A stretch of DNA of 64,000 bases from Megalobrama amblycephala (GCF_018812025.1 NC_063057.1:19893638-19957637); one strand, 5' to 3'. Numbered from the stretch's first letter, positions 33,890-45,172 are shown. Numbers and translations are program-made. The notes: a model not told the origin generated them from the sequence alone.

Positions 33890-34075
33890 AATGGATAGTT
33901 CACCAAAAACTACAGATACTGTTATTTCTCACCTTTAAGTCATTCCAAACACAAAAAGATGCAGGTCATGCAGCTTCTATAAAAATAAAACTTACAATTT
34001 CTATGAAATGACAGCTTCACTATTCATCTGTCAAGCACCAATCAGATTGTCCGCAAACAAATTGAGAAAAATAGT
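33890..34075 (+). repeat. Degraded AGGGATAGTTCACC-family fragment
   Basis: 'ggatagttcaccaaaaac', 'tctcacctttaagtcattcc' and 'cacaaaaagatgcagg' follow the family order but with deletions. No right end. Confidence 0.5.
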
Positions 34076-34254
34076 TAACTTAAGATATTAAATTAAATAG
34101 ATTAACGTAACAATATTAAACAGATTTACTGAATTTGATATTATTACTTTTGTATATCATTATTGTTTTGTTCTGATTAGTAAGGAAACTATGATTACTG
34201 TATTCTATTGACAGTCCTATAGTTTCATAATTCTACTCTAATAGCAGGGATACC

Positions 34255-34950
34255 ATAACCACTCAAAAGACTGCGGTCAGTAAAATTTGTTTTTTCTAAA
34301 GAATTTAATACTTTTATTTAGCAAGCCTTGTACTGATAAAAAAGTGACATTAAAGACTTTTATATTGTTACAATTCTATTTCAAATATATGCTGTTCTTG
34401 ATGAACTTATTGTTCATCAAAAAATCCTGAAAAATATTTATTATGCAACACAACTGTTTTCAACCATTGATATCAATAAAAAATAATAGGTAACACTTTA
34501 GTAGGGAACACATATAAACTATTAACTATGACTTTTCCTCAATAAACTCCTAATTTACCGCTTATTAATAGTTAGCTAGTTGTTAAGTTTAGGTATTGAG
34601 TAGGACTAAGAATGTAGAATATGGTCATGCAGAATAATGCATTAATATGTGCTTAATAAGTACTAATAAATAGAAAATATTCTATTAATATGCATGCTCA
34701 TAAGCAACTAGTTAAAAGACCCTCAAATAAAGCTGTACCGAAATAATATTTGAGCACCAAATCAGTATATTAGAATGATTTCTGAAGGATCTGGAGTAAG
34801 GAGACTGGAGTAAGTCATTTTAAAATATATTATTTTTTACAGTTTTGCTCTATTATTTATCAAATAAATGCAGCCTTGATAAGCATATAAGATACCTTTT
34901 TCAAAAACAATAAACACTCTTACCAACTTCAAACTTTTGATTTTATAAGT
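34255..34950 (+). mobile_element. ACTACCATTC-type MITE, copy 2, split
   Basis: 'actcaaaagactgcggtcag' at 34261 is the worn left end. The body has 'ttaatacttttatttagcaa', 'gctgttcttgatgaact', 'gagcaccaaatcagtatatt', 'gatttctgaaggatctgg' and 'gcagccttgataagcat'; the worn inverted right end is 'ccaacttcaaacttttga'. Interrupted at 34490-34738. Confidence 0.7.
34490..34738 (+). mobile_element. GGTAACACTTTAGTA-type MITE, nested
   Basis: Starts GGTAACACTTTAGTAGGGAA and continues with 'ctattaactatgacttttcc', 'ggtcatgcagaataatgc' and 'aagcaactagttaa'. The right inverted end is lost. It separates two halves of the surrounding MITE. Confidence 0.65.
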
Positions 34951-35246
34951 ACATATCTAGATACTTTTTTTTTTAATAACTTGCTTTAGTTTGACAACGA
35001 AAAAGCATAAAAACACATTTTCTTCACACATAGCATATTGCTGCCTTTATATTTTAGCAAGGATATGTGGGGGTCCTAGACATCAGAAAGTTTTTAAAAA
35101 GACTGAGTGTGAGTCACAGACTGACTATACCCTCATCAAACCTTATCTCATTTGTGTTCAGACACAAAAATGGTGACTCATTGCACCAAATTTCATGTGA
35201 TTTATCCCAAACACCATCAGTGTGTGTTGTAACCAAACAAAACAAC
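34951..35246. other. No feature recognised
   Basis: Short unique stretch between MITEs. Confidence 0.35.
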
Positions 35247-35250
35247 TTAA

Positions 35251-35700
35251 AGGGTTAGTTCACCCAAAAAATGAAAAAACCCTTTATGTCATCTCAAGCC
35301 GTAAGACTTCATCTGTTCATCTTCGGAACACAAATTAAGATGTTTTTGATGAAATCCAAGGTTTTTCTGAACCACACAGCAGCAACAACATTTCACCTTT
35401 TGAGGTTCAGAAAGGTAATAAAGACATCGTTAAAACAGTCAATGTGACTACAGTGTATTCTCGTCGCTTCATAATATTAAGGTTGAACCACTGTAGTTAC
35501 GTAAATGGTTTTACTGATGTCTTTTCTGGACCTCAAAAGGTGCAATGACGTTGCTGCCTATGTGTGGTTCAGAAATCCTCAGTTTTCATCAAAAATATCT
35601 TAATTTGTGTTCTGAAGATGAACAAAGGTCTTACAGGTTTGGGACGACATGAGGGTGAGTAATTAATGACAGAAATTTCATTTTTGGGTGAACTAACCCT
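35251..35700. mobile_element. TTAA-type palindromic MITE (AGGGTTAGTTCACCC)
   Basis: 450 bp starting AGGGTTAGTTCACCC and ending GGGTGAACTAACCCT, with perfect TTAA on both sides (35247-35250 and 35701-35704). Long inverted arms ('cttcggaacacaaattaag' / 'cttaatttgtgttctgaag'); centre near 35470. No coding capacity. Confidence 0.92.
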
Positions 35701-35704
35701 TTAA

Positions 35705-36643
35705 ATTTCGCTCTTTTTCTTGGTTTGAAACAACGAGGGCTGTGAAAGAAGTGGCATTTTTGGCTGAACCGTTCCTTCAGGCAGCCTTAAAAACAAATAT
35801 TATTTTGTTTGTGAATTAATTGTACCAAATATAAAAGTAACAGCTCTAACCATGGACTCAGCATGTTATTCGTTATCAGAACGCTGTGGTGAGTGAATAA
35901 AAAGGCTCTTTTGTAAAGACAGAAACCTTGAAGCAGCAGCACAACAAAAAGATAAAGACAACCAAAAGAAAAACACGTTCATGCTTGCTCTCTTGCCATT
36001 AAAAGCCCACACCTCCTTCAACTTCCTGTCGATAATGACGGTTCAGAGGATCTATTACTAAAGCCTAGCTACCCTCTCAAGAGCCTTTTAGACGCACGTC
36101 AACTTTGTCAGCGCAGTGGCCGAGAACTTCAATCCAGCAAGCTGCAAAACAAATCAATGTCTAAAAGCCTTTTATATCTCTTCCCTCTGTTTTTATATTC
36201 CAAATTGCAGAGCAGAAAATAGTGAAAGATGGGAAAAATAACACTACCGCTGGAACACCTGGAGAGATAGAAAGAAATTGAGTGCATTGTGTTTTTTTTT
36301 TTTTTAATTTTATTATATTGTTTTGTTTGAACATAGAATGTTCTTTCATAAAAGTATCATAATTCATGATATGAGTTAGAAACGGAAAGTTTTCTTTACT
36401 TTTGTTCAAAGGACTGTTTATACAATTTGAATTCTACTATATAAACACTTTAGTAATCTTCTATAACTACAAAACATCTATTCATGAAAATGTTAATACA
36501 CACTTTAAGGGCTGTATAGCCTTTTAAGGTATTTTATTTTGAAATATTTTAGTGAATTTTGAGTAATTATTGTGTTAAAAGTGCTACTAAAAAAATCAAG
36601 TTTGATTTCACCATATACATTCTCAACTGATATAAAGAACATC
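35705..36643. other. Unique DNA, no feature recognised
   Basis: 35990-36140 is repeat-free and less AT-rich; regulatory function is possible but not shown. A poly(T) run lies near 36291-36305. Confidence 0.4.
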
Positions 36644-36645
36644 TA

Positions 36646-38196
36646 CAGGTGCTGGTCATATAATTAGAATATCTTGAAAAAGTTCATTTTTTTATTGTAA
36701 ATTATTTTTAAAAATGAAACTTTAATATATTCTAGATTTCCTACATGTAAAGTAAAACATTTCAAAAGTTTTTTTATTTATTATTTTTTTTTAATTTTGA
36801 TGATTAGAGCGTACAGCTCATGAAAGTCCAAAATCCAGTATCTCAAAATATTAGAATATTTCCTAAGATCAATCAAAAAATGGATTTGCAAAACAGAAAA
36901 GTTCAAGTTTTTTAAAGTATGTTCATTTGTTCACTCAATACTTGGTCGGCACACATATTACAGCAAATGACTTGCTCCTAGCACAAATTACAGCATCAGT
37001 GAAATGTGGCATGGAAGTGATCAGCCTGTGGCACTGCTGAGGCACTATTGAGCCTTCAGATCATATGGATATTGTTGGATTGACTGTTTCTCATCTTTCT
37101 CTTGAAAATATCCCATAGTTCAGGGGTCAGGCATGTTGGCTGGCCAATAAAGCACAGTAATATCATGGTAAGCAAACCACTTGGAAGTGGTTTTTGCACT
37201 GTGGGCAGGTGCTAAAGTCCTGCTGGAAAAGGAAATCAGCATCTCCATAAAGCTTGTCAGCAGATGGAAGCATAAAGTGCTCCAAAATCTCCTGGAAGAT
37301 GGCTGCATTGACTTTGCACTTGATAAAACACAATGGACCAATACCAGCAGACGTCACGGCCCCCCAAATCATGACTGACTTCAGAAACTTCCCACTAGAC
37401 TTCAAGCAGCTTGGATTCTGTGCCTCTCCAGTCTTCCTTCAGACTCTGGGACCATGATTTCAACATGAAATGCAAAATTTACTTTTATCTGAAAAGAGGA
37501 CTTTCGACCACTGTTCACTGTCCAGTTCTTTTTCTCCTTAGCCCAGGTAAGATGCTTCTGAGGTTGTTTCTGTTTCAGAAGTGGCTTGGTAGTCCTTTTC
37601 CTGAAGATGTCTGAGTGTGGTGACTCTTGATGCACTGACTCCGGCTTCATTCTACTCATTGTGAAGCTCTTCCAAGTGTTTGAATCGGCTTTACTTGACA
37701 GTATTCTCAAGCTTGTGGTCATCCCTGTTGCTTGTGCACCTTTGCCTACCAAATTTCTTCCTTCTAGTCAACTTTGCATTTAATATGCTTTGATACATCA
37801 CTCTGTAAACAGCCACCCTATTCTGTAATGACCTTCTGTCACTTACTCTCTTTGTGGAGGGTGTCAATGATTGTCTCCTGAACCATTGTCAAGTCAGCAG
37901 TCTTCCCCATTAGTGTGGTTTCAAAGAACAAGAGATACCCGGAATTTATACTGTAGGGATGGTCATTTAATGAAACTCAAATGTAAATATTCTAATATTT
38001 TGAGATACTGGATTTTGTACTTTCATTAGCTGAACACTTTAATCAACAAATTTAAAAAAAAAAAAAAAAAACTTTTGAAATGTTTTACTTTACATGTAGG
38101 GAATCTAGTATAAATGAAAGTTTCATTTTCTTTAAAATAATTTACAATAAAAAAATGAACTTTTTCATTATATTCTAATTATATGACCAGCACCTG
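36646..38196 (-). mobile_element. Tc1/mariner-like element, copy 2, inverted sister of 23022-24472
   Basis: Ends CAGGTGCTGGTCATATAATT and its complement, with TA on both sides (36644-36645 and 38197-38198). Closely similar to copy 1 along the whole length, but in opposite orientation and keeping a subterminal segment near 36865-36965 that copy 1 lost. Transposase dead. Confidence 0.9.
37075..37800 (-). pseudogene. Tc1-like transposase of copy 2, broken
   Basis: The minus-strand frame from 37752 down to 37402 reads IFRKRTTKPLLKQKQPQKH and LTWAKEKKNWTVNSG; a second gives MIWGAVTSAGIGPLCFIK, NAAIFQEILEHFMLP and GDADFLFQQD. As in copy 1, an extra base after QQD moves LAPAHSAK to another frame, and the block reads WPANMPDP-stop instead of PDLNPIEN. 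These are the second and third parts of the DDE active site, so the enzyme cannot work. Confidence 0.88.
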
Positions 38197-38198
38197 TA

Positions 38199-39675
38199 TA
38201 AGCCCATATCATATATCGCTATTATATTGGGCATATCATAAATTCTGGCCAGTGAAATAAACATATTGGCCAACCAAGATTAATTTAACGGATTAAATGT
38301 TAATGACTTCTGTTATAATTGGCTGTTAAGTTTGTACTATCATCCATGCAAGTTATTGAAGTGTTGATACAACATGCAGCTGTGGGTTATGAACATGACA
38401 ATTTCTGACCAAGCTGTTTTGTTTGGCTTATGGTGCATAAACTAAAGAGGAAGGCTTTATGTTGTGAACATTATAATTTCAAAACAGTGTAAAAAAAAAA
38501 AAAAAAAGTTTGATATGACTTTAAATTCTACATAATAAGCTACAATCCTCCCTGTGCTTTTTAATACACCCTCACCCATTACAAGTCATCATCCAGTCTA
38601 AATGTAAATAATTAGAGGAAGTGGCTTTATTTTTAGCAAACTAAATTTAACTACTGACTTAAAAGTAGAGAGTAACAAAGAGATATTAAGCTTAGAGAAC
38701 TAAAATTTTGGACAATGAGGAGGGAAAAAAAGATGAGAGTGAAGAATTGTTTTCCTCATGCTGGAACGACAGCCTCATTCTCATTTCTCTGAAGAAAGTT
38801 CTAGAGACAGGGCAAGAGAGGGCAGAGACATGGTAAACTGTCCTTGCATTCAGAAGTGCACAGCTACGTGAGCTGAGAAACAAAACAAGCACGGATCACT
38901 CAAAAGAGCCCATTTCCAGGAAACCAAATGTAACAGCAAACAATAAAGGCATATATGTAACGTAGTAATATGTGTGTAATAGGCATGTAATAACATGGTA
39001 ATAAACTGCTCGGTGCATTTCCTAAGTCTAAATAATTCCAGTTGTGTTTACTGAGACATCTTGAATTCTGTGAGGAATTCATCCATGTTACGTAATAATA
39101 ACACCCGGCACTTATGCAACAAGGGTCCGAGACACATTTTAAATGGTCTATGCTCTTAAATGTCAGTGTATTTAAGGCTGCTCTACAGGCTATTTTTACA
39201 AGAGGAAGAAAAAAAATGTATCAGACGTCGGCTTGACAAAGCTGAAGTACAGGAAGATGTAATATAAGGGGAATTAAAGGTTGAACTTCAGAGGGATATG
39301 ACAGGAAAAGTATTTTATAGTGTCTTTAAAGGGTTGTGAATAACTACAAGGCATTTTTTAAACTCTGACATTTGTATGTGTGTATAAGATAGAAGATGGT
39401 TATAGCATCTGATAAATTTAATTTTAAGAGGAAAGCGATAAATTCAGGGATATTTTGCAAATGATATTACAAATGTACATACTTGACATCAGTATTAAAA
39501 GAAATCTTCTGGCTTTAGTACAATTTAAGATAAATTGACTGCCACAAAAAAAAAAAAAAAAAAAAAAAAAAACAATTAATAAGTGAATAAATTAAAATAC
39601 TCACTTTTTCAGAAGTAATATAGCAATAAGACACGATTTTAGTGTGGAAAAAAGTTTACTAATCTTTCCTGTGTA
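38199..39675. other. Unique AT-rich DNA with poly(A) tracts
   Basis: Poly(A) runs at about 38489-38506 and 39546-39571. No gene or family recognised; the Leu/Ser-rich minus frames here are not convincing. Confidence 0.4.
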
Positions 39676-39678
39676 AAA

Positions 39679-40599
39679 TTTACGGAAAAGGATTAGGGCG
39701 AAGTGATAATAAAAAAATAAATCCATCTCGAGATTAAAGTTGTTAAATTTCGAGAAAAAAAAAAAAGTCTAAATAAAATGTTATAAACTAAAAGAATAAA
39801 CTCGTTAAATTACGAGAAAAAACTTGTTAAATTTCGAGAAAAAAGTAGAGATAAAATGTTGAGAATAAACTCATTAAATCATGAGTTTTGTTTTGAATTT
39901 GTCACGAATATTGTTCTCATAATTTAACGACTTTTTTCTCGTAATTTAATTACTTTATTCTCAACATTTTATCTCGACTATTTTTCTCGAAATTTAACAA
40001 GTTTTTTCTCATAATTTAACGAATTTGTTCTCATAATCTAAAGACTTTTTTCTCGTAATTTAATGACTTTATTCTCAACATTTTATCTCGACTTTTTTCT
40101 CGAAATTTAACGAGTTTTTTCTCGTAATTTAATGAGTTTATTCTCAACAGTTTATTTCGACTTTTTTCTCAAAATTTTTTTCTCGTAACAGTTTATTCTC
40201 AACATTTTATCTCGACATTTTTTTGAAATTTAACTCTCATAATTTAACGTTTGTTCTCAATTTAATGAGTTTATTCTCAATTTAATGAGTTTATTCATTT
40301 TATTTTTTCTCAAAATTTAACACGTTTTTTTCTCGTAATTTAATGAGTTTATTCTCAACATTTTATCTCGACTTTTTTCTTGAAATTTAACAATTTTTTT
40401 CCTCGTAATTTAATCAGTTTATTCTCAACATTTTATTTCGACTTTTTTCTTGAAATTTAACCAGTTTTTTCTCGAAATTTAATGAGTTTATTCTCAACAT
40501 TTTTCTCGAAATTTAACAAGTTTTTTCTCGAAATTTAACAACTTTAATCTCGAGATATTATTTTTTTATTATTGCTTGGCCCTAATCCTCTTCCGTAAA
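39679..40599. mobile_element. Palindromic element built from CTCG/AATTTAA tandem repeats
   Basis: Inverted ends: TTTACGGAAAAGGATTAGGG (39679) and CCCTAATCCTCTTCCGTAAA (ends 40599), continuing through 'ataataaaaaaata' and 'ctcgagattaaagttgttaa'. Inside, units such as 'ttctcaacattttatctcga' recur in one orientation from about 39905 to 40520 and in the opposite orientation at about 39740-39890. There is no coding frame. It combines features of a foldback MITE and a satellite. I cannot define a target duplication. Confidence 0.75.
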
Positions 40600-40660
40600 A
40601 ATTATATTAAGTATTATGCCAAGAAAAATAAAACCCTAAAATAACAGTAAAAATAATTAA

Positions 40661-41378
40661 CCCTTTCACATGTAAGTTTAAAATATTCTGGCTGAGCCCC
40701 CAGCGTGAGTTTTTCAAGGCGACCGCTATTTATAATATATCACTTTATTGTTTCCATAGTGACAAGTCATTACTTGTCATGTGACACACCGCAGCCACAA
40801 TAGCTATAAGACTGACGATCTGCTTTTTTTAAATATTTTTTTTTATTCAAAATATTCACAAATTTGTTAATTATAGCAAGAAATATCTGATATTCCGATT
40901 GTCAAATATGTGCAAGTGGATGTGTTTTGCTGTTTAAACACCTTTATAACGATCGCGTTAGTTGAGCTATGCATGCGCGATGTTAGTTTGCACCGCAGTA
41001 CAGAGAATAGGATCTGTTGGATTTATAACACGTGAATTCATCCACTTTTCTGCCGAAATACATGAAAGTAAGTGAGCCGGTGAACTGGGAGAAGAATAGA
41101 GTAAACTTTAAAGTTTCTTACACAATGTGTATCTGATATGAATAAAATGTGTCATCTAATTATAATGGAAGGGATAGTTATTGCTGCTTCTATAGACATC
41201 AGTGTTCATTTTACAAACTGTAAATGTATTCTTTTGTTAGTATGTGTATTTAAATGTCTGAAAATTAAAATAAACATTATGTGGTTGAAAACACTGCATA
41301 TTTGTGATATGAAAAGCACTGATCATGTGATGCACTGACTATTCTAATCACATCGGTGTGATCGTATAAGTCAAAGTG
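40661..41378. mobile_element. TTAA-flanked DNA element (CCCTTTCAC/GTCAAAGTG ends)
   Basis: 718 bp flanked by TTAA (40657-40660 and 41379-41382). The left end CCCTTTCACATGTAAG and right end TATAAGTCAAAGTG are imperfect inverted repeats. The body includes 'agcccccagcgtgagttttt' and 'gttgagctatgcatgcgcga'. Probably non-autonomous; the 66-codon frame at 41138 is not convincing. Confidence 0.75.
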
Positions 41379-41450
41379 TTAAACAGCTTTAAAGCTTAAA
41401 TAATGCACAAGTTTCAATAGAAACTATATTTTACATTGCAAGTGCACATC

Positions 41451-42124
41451 TGTTCTTGTTTCCTGTTTTTATGTCTTTTATTTTGAACGTTGAATATGGT
41501 CATGTTTCCTGTTTTGTCATGTGATCTCCAATGTGATTCCTCTGTTTAATGTGTCGTCATCTCATTGGTTTATTGTCTTGTCATGTGGCTATCAGTTCTG
41601 TCTTCTCATTGGTTCATTGTCTTGATTACCTTCAGGTGTGTCTTAAGGTACTTTCACCATGTAATTACCGTAATTACGAGATTACGACTTGTAAAAAACA
41701 TTCACGTCCTCATAGAACTCGTAATTACAATGCTCTGACTTGTACTACAAGACCGATGTACCACCTGTCCTCTGCAGATTGCCATTGATAGTGTTGCCAT
41801 AAAAACGCATAATTCAGAGTCCGGGGACATGAACAGCTCAGAGTAGAATGTCACATGTTGTCATTTTGTAATTACAGTAATTGCGACATGGCGTGAACAC
41901 AGCATTAGTCATTTGTCCATGTGTATAAATAGCCCTCATGTTTCCATAGTCTCTTGTCTAGCTTTGCTATTGTAACCCGCTGTGAGTTTTGTCAAGCCTG
42001 TTCATGTTCAAGTCTGATCAAGTTCAAGTGCTCTTATTAATGCATTGTTAATTTCTTTTTATTTTGCATCTGTCCAATGTTTTTGCACATGGGTTCTCAA
42101 TCTTGGCTCACCTTCAGTGGACTA
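41451..42124 (+). mobile_element. LTR fragment related to the one at 18889, split by a MITE
   Basis: 'gtcatgtgatctccaatgtg', 'cattggtttattgtcttg', 'cttgattaccttcaggtgtg', then after the MITE 'agtcatttgtccatgtg', 'tgcacatgggttctc' and 'cttcagtggact' follow the order of the LTR at 18889-19275. Boundaries are approximate and no target duplication is seen, so it may be part of a solo LTR. Confidence 0.55.
41646..41904. mobile_element. MITE with TTA flanks inside an LTR
   Basis: Begins AGGTACTTTCACCATG and ends CATGGCGTGAACACAGCA, imperfect inverted ends that continue into 'taattaccgtaattac' / 'gtaattacagtaatt'. TTA occurs on both sides (41643-41645 and 41905-41907), consistent with a Harbinger-like target. 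The interrupted LTR is continuous around it. Confidence 0.65.
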
Positions 42125-43365
42125 AAGGAAAACCAAAGGAAGATGTCGAAATTAATTTTAGCACTAATCAATATATTTACAGTAAGTCGATGTAACAGGA
42201 ATGTGATGTTTTAAGTGCATCATGGTTATTGTCTCATAATTATTTATTAGATTGTGTGGCATTGGCCAATTAAAAGGCGCCGTCTCATCATTATTCATGA
42301 CACCACGTGACCTTTTGCTATGAATGGAGCACAGAGAGTTGTGTTCTATCCTTCTCCCTTTTTTCAAAACGTGGTGTGAACTGACTTGCTAAAATGGATG
42401 GTTTTATGACACTTTAATGTGCATTCACACACAAGCACATTTATTTATGCATAAACAAATATGCAAACAAAAAGAGATGATTGTTTGGTTGGTAACCTGT
42501 TCTCAGCGCTGGTATCATGCCCAGTTCATTTCACCATACAAGTGTTTGAACAAACAATCGATCTGTTCGTTGCTCCTTCACTGAGCATATACCTGTTCCA
42601 CACACACACAGACACACTCACTCACTCTAAGTCCAAAAACACTGCATATACACACAGTGTGGTCCAAAGAGAGTGAAACTTCATCCTTCAATAATCAGCA
42701 ATGCCACTGGGCTGACATCATGTCTGTCTCCATGGTGACGCCTCTGCCGGTCGGAAATCCGCTAGGAGAAAGGCTGCGGCAGCCGTGAGTGTCAGGAAAC
42801 AACCGGCATGGAATACTAAGCATGTTGAGGTTAATGTTTGCGCACTCGCCTATAGGCGCTCATGCGAATCAACACATGCATGTACATTTCACTTTTTTTA
42901 CAGAATCAGAAATGTCAAGCTGATATTAAAATCATTATAATTAATTAAAAGGAAGCAATACAGATATAAATTAAGCACATTAGTCTTGTTTTTCTGAGCT
43001 GAACAAGTACTACCTCTCCATCCATCTCCAGTGCTCTAACGTCCTGCACACTGTTTGGCACTTGATCTGTCGGTTCTACTGGGACATTCTTGTATTTTTA
43101 ACTTCCTTTGACCCAATTGTGACAAAGAAGTCAAGCAGCTATTTATAGCCACACAAAAAGACAGATTTGAACTCCAGTGAATTCTGATTTGCCTCGAATT
43201 AAATGCACGTTCAAAGGGAACGTGCACTGCTGCTGATCAAATTAGCAGTCTACAACAAAAGCACATATGCATACAAATTAGCTGTGGCTTCAATTAGGAG
43301 AAATTCATTTCAAAAGCTAACACAGATCAATTTTAACATTTGTAAAGACCAATGTGTGTGGAGCA
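42125..43365. other. Unique DNA, no feature recognised
   Basis: 42200-42320 and 42720-42850 look non-repetitive and could be conserved, but there is no exon I can defend. Confidence 0.4.
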
Positions 43366-43489
43366 AAAGTTGTTCCCACAATGCTACATTTTTCTTTTTA
43401 ATGGAATTAATGGAACCTTTCCAATACACTAAAGGTTCTTTGTAGTGGGAAAAGGTTCTTTAGATTATTAAAATGTCATCACAGTCTTA

Positions 43490-43690
43490 TAGAAATTCGT
43501 AACTATTTTACATTTTGCCAAATTGGTGGAGAATTTGTATGAAATCGTACAATCTCATTCATACGTTTTCATGTGATCTGATTATGTCTCACTGAGGATT
43601 ATGTTTAGGGGTGGACCTTAATTCTTACTTTTTATCTTAAATTGTACATTTTTTCGTAGAAATGAAATCATACAAGTACAGTCCTGTGCT
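43490..43690. repeat. Dispersed repeat with ATTCGTA/TACGAAT-type arms
   Basis: 'aaattcgtaactattttac', 'gtatgaaatcgtacaatc', 'gtttaggggtggac' and 'ttttcgtagaaatgaaatc' follow the order of a common cyprinid foldback element. A weaker relative lies at 61060-61270. Confidence 0.5.
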
Positions 43691-43893
43691 GTATTTACAC
43701 TGCTCAAAAAATTAAAGGAACACTTTTTCAGAGAATAGCATCAAGGGTTTGTTAATCAGTTTAAGCTGCTTTGGTGTTAATGAAATTAACAACAGGTGCA
43801 TGAGACGACCCCAAAAACAGGAATGGTTTTACAGGTGGAGGCCACTGACATTTTTTTCCCCTGATCATCTTTTCTGACTGTTTTTCACTAGTT

Positions 43894-44238
43894 TTGCATT
43901 TGCGATACCTGGACCCTACAGAGGTTGCACAGGCAGTCCAACTCCTCCAGGATGGCACATCAATACGTGACATTGCCAGAAGGTTTGCTGCATGTCCCAG
44001 CACAGTCTCAAGAGCATGGAGGAGATTCCAGGAGACAGGCAGTTACTCTAGGAGAGCTGGAAAGGGCCATAGAAGGTCCTTAACCCATCAGCAGGACCGG
44101 TATCTGCTCCTTTGTGCAAGGAGGAACAGGATGAGCACTGCCAGAGCCCTACAAAATGACCTCCAGCAGGCCACTGGTGTGAATGTCTCTCACCAAACAA
44201 TCAGAAACAGACTTGATGAGGGTGGCCTGAGGGCCTGA
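43894..44238 (+). CDS. Tc1-like transposase N-terminal DNA-binding region, still open
   Basis: 114 codons from an ATG to [23 protein letters not shown] then [19 protein letters not shown] is a first helix-turn-helix, and [20 protein letters not shown] then [15 protein letters not shown] a second: the paired-like domain with which Tc1 enzymes grip their inverted ends. The family then continues into the DDE catalytic domain; here a stop follows GLRA, with the expected RRPLVG-like continuation after it in frame (TGA for CGA is a possible single change). If made, the protein would bind element ends without cutting. Expression is not shown. Confidence 0.7.
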   Translation: MHLRYLDPTEVAQAVQLLQDGTSIRDIARRFAACPSTVSRAWRRFQETGSYSRRAGKGHRRSLTHQQDRYLLLCARRNRMSTARALQNDLQQATGVNVSHQTIRNRLDEGGLRA

Positions 44239-44600
44239 CGTCCTCTAGTGGGCCATGTGCTCACTGCCTGGCACCATGGAGCTCGATTGGCATTTGCCAT
44301 TGAACACCAGAATTGGCAGGTCCGCCACTGGTGCACAACAATGCCTGGCTTCATGTGGCAAGAGTATGCAGGCAGTTCCTGGAGGATGAAGGAACTGATA
44401 CCATTGAATGGCCCTCACACTCGACTGACCTAAATCCAATAGAACACCTCTGGGACATTATGCTTCGGTCCATCCAATGCCACCAGGTTGTACCTCAGAC
44501 TGTCCAGGAGCTCAGTGATGCCCTGGTCCAGATCTGGGAGGAAATACCCCAGGACACCATCCGTCGTCTCATTACGAGCATGCTCCGACATTGTCAGTGA
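44239..44600 (+). pseudogene. Tc1-like transposase C-terminal part, catalytic core deleted
   Basis: After the stop, LAFAIEHQNWQVRHW joins at about 44325-44330 to a later part, read one frame over as NNAWLHVARVCRQFLEDEG, then STDLNPIEHLWDIMLRSI and EEIPQDTIRRLITSMLRHC. The family normally has about 110 residues between these, including the first catalytic Asp (TDESRF) and most of the second (QDNARPH). Only the third acidic position, in NPIEH, survives. Confidence 0.85.
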
Positions 44601-44847
44601 GTTGTTGCGATGAAATTTCAGCAAAATGGACTAGCCTGATGCATCATTTTTTCACTTTGATTTTCAGGGTGTCTTTGAATTCAGTCCTCTGTAGGTTGAT
44701 CATTTTCATTTCCATCAAAAATGTGGCATCCTTTCATTCTTAACACATTACCCAGTCCATATCACTATAGATATACAGCGTGATATTTTTCCCCATTGAG
44801 ATGTGACGTGTTTTCAAAGTGTTCCTTTAATTTTTTTAAGCAGTGTA

Positions 44848-45020
44848 TATACTATGTACTTATTATATTAAATACAATAACTGGTAATAACTAGATACTA
44901 AACATGAACCCTAAACCTAACCTTAACCATATAGTTACCTTAATTGTATTGCCCAGCATTTTCTTAGGTAAGTACATTGTAAGTACACGTAAGTGCACAT
45001 ACTGTCAAATAAAGTTCAAG
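44848..45020. repeat. Fragment of a GTACTTA/TAAGTAC-type repeat
   Basis: 'actatgtacttattatatt', 'gaaccctaaacctaacctt' and 'gtaagtacattgtaagtac' resemble the middle and arm of the MITE at 25926-26294. A poly(A) run follows at 45032-45050. Confidence 0.45.
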
Positions 45021-45172
45021 CATCATGAGATGAAAAAAAAAAAAAAAAAAAACAAAAAAACAGTTATTTTAAGAACTGTTCACTGAAAGGTTCTTTGGAT
45101 CCCAAAATGGTTCTTCTGTGGCATTGCTGTGAAAACCCTCTTTTGGAACCTTTGTTTTTAAGAGTATATGGT

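Larger units (their letters stand above)
43698..44845 (+). mobile_element. Tc1-like element with internal deletion
   Basis: Ends CACTGCTCAAAAAATTAAAG and its inverted form ending GCAGTG at 44845, with TA on both sides (43696-43697 and 44846-44847). Length 1148 bp against about 1.5 kb expected. The transposase is in two pieces around a deletion near 44325-44335. Confidence 0.9.
43370..45172. mobile_element. AAAGGTTCTTT-type MITE, split
   Basis: Left piece (43370-43470): 'aatggaacctttcc', 'aaaggttctttgtagtggg', 'aaaggttctttagat'. Right piece (45060-45172): 'gttattttaagaactgttc', 'actgaaaggttctttggatc', 'ggcattgctgtgaaaaccct', 'ttggaacctttgtttttaag'. Together they form one cyprinid MITE; a Tc1-like element and two repeat fragments separate the pieces. 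Confidence 0.65.

Noticed and set aside
23022..38196. Segmental inverted duplication of the whole 23-38 kb region
   Set aside because: Only the Tc1-like elements match; sequences outside their TA flanks differ.
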